Positions 4,375-7,059 of a stretch of 7,059 bases of DNA are shown here, in pieces; the first letter of the stretch is position 1, and each line of letters opens with the position of its first letter. Both the position numbers and the translations under genes were made by a program. Origin of the DNA: Thermoplasmata archaeon (lineage in GTDB: Archaea; Thermoplasmatota; Thermoplasmata; SG8-5; JAGLSY01); assembly GCA_023135545.1 (NCBI GenBank), contig JAGLSY010000150.1, forward strand, positions 1 through 7,059, read 5' to 3'. Below the pieces are notes generated by a model that worked only from the letters and a program-made list of their open reading frames with translations, searched no databases and was not told the origin of the DNA.

Positions 4375-4400
4375 CCCTCAATCACATACGTTTCGTTTCC

Positions 4401-6032
4401 ATGAAAGAAGAGGTTTTGCAGGTACTTATAGACCACGGCACACTTATAGAGCCAGATGCTGTAAATTTCATATTATCACAGAAGGATCCGAAGGCATTCA
4501 TCAAAGAATTTCTGGAGGGACGGGCCGCCCTTCCCTTGGTTCTCAGTCTCAAGGACTTCAGAACAACCGAATCCGTATTGTCATATGAAACCGAATCCCA
4601 GTCCGCGGAAAAAAATGGGGACGAGTCCATTGGGGAGGAAGAGAAGCCAGACGGGGAAAGGAGAAAGTTTGAGGAGACGGGAGGGTTGGACGCTCGGCCT
4701 GAATCCCAGACCACCTTGCCGGAACCCGAAATCATCAAACCCGAGGTCCAGAAGCCTGTGAAATCCCCCCCCGAATCAAAAGATATCGAAACGGTAAGGG
4801 AAAGCGGGGTCGTGGTTATTTCTGATATAACCGGTAACAGCACCTGCGAGGCAAATATAGACAATTTTGCCAGATACTTCAAAGATAGGTACCTTACTCT
4901 CAGAAGGATAATCAGGAAATGGCAGAGGATGAGGTCGTCCATCACTATAGAGAAGGCCATGAAGAAGGAGGGAGAGGTAAGGATTATAGGCATGGTTAAC
5001 GAGGTTGCCCAGACCAAGAACGGCCACACCACCATGCATGTGGAGGATGACACCGGAAAGATATTTGTCCTAATACCCAAGGGGAACCCGCTTCAGTCGA
5101 TGTCCATTATCAACGATGAGGTGATAGGCATCATAGGCCAAGTTAAGAAAAGAAAGGATGGATACAGGTCCAACGAGGATCCAATAATGCTTCTCCCGGA
5201 TGAGATAATCAAGCCGGACATACCTGTCAACCAGTCACCGAACAGGGCAGATAATGATGTCGAGGTTCTTTTCCTGGCCGATATTCATATTGGAAGCAAG
5301 CATTTTCTGAGCGAGGAATGGGCCAGATTTTCTGCCTGGCTGAAAGATAGTGATGAGGCATCCAAGGTGAAATACATGGTTGTCGCAGGAGACCTGGTGG
5401 ACGGCATAGGAATATATCCGAACCAAAAAAACGAGCTGGACATACCCGACATCATGGAGCAGTACGCCACCATCGGGAGAATGCTTGAAGATTTGCCAGA
5501 CCACATCGAGATAATACTTCAGCCAGGCAACCACGATGCCGTGAGATCGGCCGAACCCCAGCCGGCCCTTGACCATGAAATACAGACCCTATTCAATGGC
5601 AGCGGAAATCTCCGTTTTGTAGGCAATCCCTGTTACTTCTCCATCGAGGGGGTGAATGTTCTCTCCTATCACGGAAAAAGCATGGACGATTTCATAATGG
5701 ATGTCCCCAAACTGTCCTATGATGAACCAATAGAAGTGATGAAGGAGATGCTGAAGCTGCGACACCTGGCCCCCATATACGGAGGAAAGAACCACATCGC
5801 GCCCGAGGATAAGGATTACCTGATAATCAACCCGGTGCCGGATATCTTTGTTACCGGCCACGTGCACGGTACCGACGTCGATACATACAGGGGCGTGATG
5901 ATGATAAACGCATCTGCCTGGCAGTCACAGACACCCTTCCAGCTCATGCACAATTTTAATCCGGACCCGGCAAAGGCCATCTGCGTGAACCTCATGACCG
6001 GGAAATGTAAGGTACTGGACTTCAGCAGTTGA
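4401..6032 (+). CDS. polB: DNA polymerase D small subunit (DP1), 3'-5' exonuclease
   Basis: DP1 is the proofreading subunit of the archaeal replicative polymerase PolD and works with the large subunit DP2, which is not in this window. From ATG 4401 (543 residues) the order is: a helical N-terminal domain (about 1-60), an acidic Pro/Glu-rich linker (about 60-135), an OB fold (about 175-265, EVRIIGMVNEV through GQVKKRKDG), and a calcineurin-like phosphoesterase domain (285 to the end). All metal ligands of the Mre11-like site are visible: Asp294/His296 (LADIHIG), Asp331 (AGDLVDG), Asn377/His378 (PGNHD), His424 (SYHGK) and His487/His489 (TGHVHG). The exonuclease should therefore be active. The frame is open back to a TTG at 4344 (562 residues), but ATG 4401 fits the family N-terminus and the TATA spacing better. 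It is the only plus-strand gene here and is transcribed alone, divergent from the tRNA-Cys locus. Confidence 0.96.
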   Translation: MKEEVLQVLIDHGTLIEPDAVNFILSQKDPKAFIKEFLEGRAALPLVLSLKDFRTTESVLSYETESQSAEKNGDESIGEEEKPDGERRKFEETGGLDARPESQTTLPEPEIIKPEVQKPVKSPPESKDIETVRESGVVVISDITGNSTCEANIDNFARYFKDRYLTLRRIIRKWQRMRSSITIEKAMKKEGEVRIIGMVNEVAQTKNGHTTMHVEDDTGKIFVLIPKGNPLQSMSIINDEVIGIIGQVKKRKDGYRSNEDPIMLLPDEIIKPDIPVNQSPNRADNDVEVLFLADIHIGSKHFLSEEWARFSAWLKDSDEASKVKYMVVAGDLVDGIGIYPNQKNELDIPDIMEQYATIGRMLEDLPDHIEIILQPGNHDAVRSAEPQPALDHEIQTLFNGSGNLRFVGNPCYFSIEGVNVLSYHGKSMDDFIMDVPKLSYDEPIEVMKEMLKLRHLAPIYGGKNHIAPEDKDYLIINPVPDIFVTGHVHGTDVDTYRGVMMINASAWQSQTPFQLMHNFNPDPAKAICVNLMTGKCKVLDFSS

Positions 6033-6061
6033 ACAGGCGTGCTGAAACATTTTCCATTGGT

Positions 6062-6165
6062 GCACTCTTTACCCTCCTACCACCCCCCACCATACTGGAA
6101 CATCAATATGACCCACACTGGCAACTACTGGGACCCCCGCTAGCACATTGATAGGACCCAATTTA
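6062..6165. repeat. Dispersed non-coding repeat, copy B
   Basis: This is the partner of 1267-1370, with about 70% identity over the full length and the same orientation. Well conserved parts are the left end GCACTCTTTACCC, CCCACACTGG and ACTGGGACCCCCGCT. It fills most of the gap between the convergent PolD and coaD genes. Because substitutions are spread throughout without gaps, it looks like an old repeat family whose length is constrained, not a recent duplication. Confidence 0.7.
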
Positions 6166-6174
6166 GAAATGTTG

Positions 6175-6205
6175 TGTTTTGATTATTAAAACAAAAAACC
6201 AAGGT
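6175..6205 (-). terminator. T-rich terminator after coaD
   Basis: After the coaD stop the minus strand reads GGTTTTTTGTTTTAATAATC, followed by the right arm of a short inverted repeat (TGTTTT and AAAACA around 7 nt, 6174-6192). It could act in both directions for the convergent PolD and coaD genes. Confidence 0.5.
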
Positions 6206-6209
6206 TTCT

Positions 6210-6662
6210 CTATTTAACCTCGCCATCCAGGTTAATTTCTCCGATAATCACCCTGGTTGAAGCGATTGGCTTTCCGTCCTCGGCCAGCACTATGTCGATT
6301 TCCACAATTTCCAGAGGCTTCAACCCGCTCTTCTCCCTCGCCCAGTTCATTGCATCGGCCATTTCTCTCGTGTTCTTGGACACGACAATTGCATCATAGT
6401 TATACGTGGCAGCCGGGCCGAAGGGGTCGTTTATCTCGGTTATGGTAAAACTCTTTCCATCAGATAGTTTCAGTGCCTCATCCATCAACCGCTGCTCCCT
6501 AAGTTCATAAGACTCGACAACGACATTCCTGTACCTGTTGGCCATCTCGTCGGATGTTAGACCAATATGAATGTAATCCCCTATCTCAAAGGCCTTTTCA
6601 AGAAGTGCCATGTGGCCCTTGTGAAAGACGTTGAATGTTCCGGCAACAGCCACCTTTCTCAT
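6210..6662 (-). CDS. coaD: Archaeal phosphopantetheine adenylyltransferase
   Basis: A 150-residue nucleotidyltransferase of the cytidylyltransferase-like superfamily. It transfers AMP from ATP to 4'-phosphopantetheine, the penultimate step of coenzyme A synthesis. The ATP-binding signature GTFNVFHKGH (residues 8-17, with His14 and His17 of HxGH) opens the protein. Other archaeal PPAT features are VVSKNTREMADAMN (about 92-105), LKPLEIVEIDIVLAEDGKPI and STRV near the C-terminus, in place of the bacterial ISSTxVR. Length matches the archaeal family. ATG at 6662 follows an AGGGGA about 6-7 nt upstream. The upstream zinc-ribbon gene ends 19 bp before it, so the two are probably co-transcribed. Confidence 0.94.
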   Translation of the reverse strand: MRKVAVAGTFNVFHKGHMALLEKAFEIGDYIHIGLTSDEMANRYRNVVVESYELREQRLMDEALKLSDGKSFTITEINDPFGPAATYNYDAIVVSKNTREMADAMNWAREKSGLKPLEIVEIDIVLAEDGKPIASTRVIIGEINLDGEVK

Positions 6663-6681
6663 ACTGCTTCCCCTGTCATAA

Positions 6682-6870
6682 TCACGCTGAAAAGAGGGCG
6701 AAGACCATCATTGCCACGGCTATGAACATCATGATCAGGAGCTGATTCTTTTTCTTCCTCATCATTTCAGTATGCTCTCCTTTGCATGTGTCATTACAAA
6801 AGGTATCGTCAGCAGGTATGGCTTTCCCGCACATCCTGCAGTGCTTGTGTTGCAGCAATTTCTCGGCCAT
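6682..6870 (-). CDS. Small zinc-ribbon protein with C-terminal membrane anchor (DUF2116-like)
   Basis: A 62-residue protein with two Cys pairs (Cys11/Cys14 in HCRMCGK and Cys25/Cys29 in FCNDTC) forming a treble-clef or zinc-ribbon knuckle, then a basic stretch RKKK (38-41), then one hydrophobic helix (about 43-62) reaching the C-terminus. The architecture matches the archaeal DUF2116 family; the function is unknown, and a tail-anchored cytosolic zinc domain is the simplest topology. ATG at 6870 is secure: GGAGG (6881-6877) lies 6 nt before it. It is followed after 19 bp by coaD, and preceded by a 79-bp spacer with two hairpins. Confidence 0.88.
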   Translation of the reverse strand: MAEKLLQHKHCRMCGKAIPADDTFCNDTCKGEHTEMMRKKKNQLLIMMFIAVAMMVFALFSA

Positions 6871-6897
6871 TTAATTCCTCCGTTATCGCATTCCGAA

Positions 6898-6911
6898 CCT
6901 CTCGGTTCCCT
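6898..6911 (-). other. Small GNRA-type hairpin before the zinc-ribbon gene
   Basis: On the minus strand GAACC-GAGA-GGTTC forms a 5-bp stem with a GAGA tetraloop, a thermodynamically favoured RNA loop. It lies between the large 14-bp hairpin and the ribosome binding site, so it may be part of the same leader structure. Confidence 0.4.
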
Positions 6912-6918
6912 CGAGCTT

Positions 6919-6949
6919 TTGAATGTGCGAATGCGATTCGCACATTCAA
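6919..6949. promoter_or_regulatory. Perfect 14-bp hairpin between the upstream gene and the zinc-ribbon gene
   Basis: TTGAATGTGCGAAT and ATTCGCACATTCAA are exact inverted complements with a 3-nt loop, starting directly after the upstream TGA stop on the minus strand. There is no T-tract, so it is not a bacterial-type intrinsic terminator. It could protect or process the upstream mRNA end, or control the next gene. Nine bases across its loop (ATCGCATTC, 6937-6929) are also complementary to GAATGCGAT at 6893-6885, just before the next ribosome binding site, so an alternative fold is possible. Confidence 0.6.
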
Positions 6950-7059
6950 TCACCCTCCAAAGAGCTTGCCCAGCACCCCTTTCTTCTCCATGGGCGGTAT
7001 CTCGGCTTTGATCTCTTCTCCCGTCGCCCCATCCAATATTAGTTCATATGTCTTTCCAC
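6950..7059 (-). CDS. C-terminal end of an unidentified protein (5' part outside window)
   Basis: An open frame enters from the right edge and ends at TGA 6952-6950. The visible 35 residues begin GKTYELILDGATGEEIKAEI and end in a basic, glycine-rich tail KKGVLGKLFGG. Codon use resembles the neighbours and there is no other open frame on this strand, so it is likely the end of a real gene upstream of the zinc-ribbon gene. I do not recognise the family, and too little is visible to infer a role. Confidence 0.6.
   Translation of the reverse strand, partial: GKTYELILDGATGEEIKAEIPPMEKKGVLGKLFGG

Noticed and set aside
4344..4400. TTG at 4344 as start of the PolD small subunit
   Set aside because: It has no Shine-Dalgarno, the 19 extra residues do not look like the family N-terminus, and the TATA-like elements would start the RNA downstream of it.
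4382..5080. 232-codon minus-strand open frame
   Set aside because: It is the antisense shadow of the PolD small subunit, serine-rich because of the Glu/acidic linker codons on the other strand.
6772..7011. Plus-strand open frame across the zinc-ribbon gene and hairpin
   Set aside because: It is antisense to a gene with a strong ribosome binding site and reads through the palindrome; it has no domain.

Overview
The window is archaeal chromosomal DNA of roughly 50% GC. The evidence is the small (exonuclease) subunit of the D-family DNA polymerase, the archaeal tRNA C56 ribose methylase Trm56, the archaeal form of phosphopantetheine adenylyltransferase, TATA-box promoters at the expected distances, and tRNA genes without encoded CCA. 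PolD together with these families points to a euryarchaeal-type lineage. A Thermoplasmata-like relative is my guess, not something the sequence proves.

Layout. 1-1094 (-) is the N-terminal two thirds of purH, cut by the window edge. 1095-1395 is non-coding and holds a dyad in the purH leader and copy A of a dispersed ~100-bp repeat. 1396-2438 (-) is a two-gene unit, trm56 followed 5 bp later by an HD-domain hydrolase with a TTG start. 2538-3044 (-) is a winged-helix protein with its own TATA box. 3121-3344 (-) is a tRNA-Ser(GGA) gene interrupted in the T-loop by a structured 140-nt intron. 3400-3774 (-) is a one-domain TrmB-like regulator, preceded by a strong Shine-Dalgarno and a 19-codon leader ORF. 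3932-4290 (-) is a tRNA-Cys(GCA) locus in which the intact tRNA sits between partial copies of its own 5' and 3' ends. 4401-6032 (+) is the PolD small subunit. 6062-6165 holds repeat copy B. 6210-7059 (-) contains coaD, a zinc-ribbon/membrane mini-protein, and the tail of an unidentified gene, with a 14-bp hairpin between the last two.

The genes are mostly core housekeeping: purine synthesis, tRNA modification, CoA synthesis and DNA replication, plus two putative DNA-binding regulators. The unusual part is the pair of tRNA genes. tRNA-Ser can be read as a perfect class II tRNA only if 140 nt are removed from the T-loop (position about 59/60), and the junction folds into a near-canonical bulge-helix-bulge. 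The tRNA-Cys locus carries a second 3' end displaced by exactly the same 140 nt, whose flank resembles the tRNA-Ser intron/3'-exon junction. It also carries a second 5' end beside the better TATA box. I read it as an intact tRNA lying inside the relic of an interrupted one.
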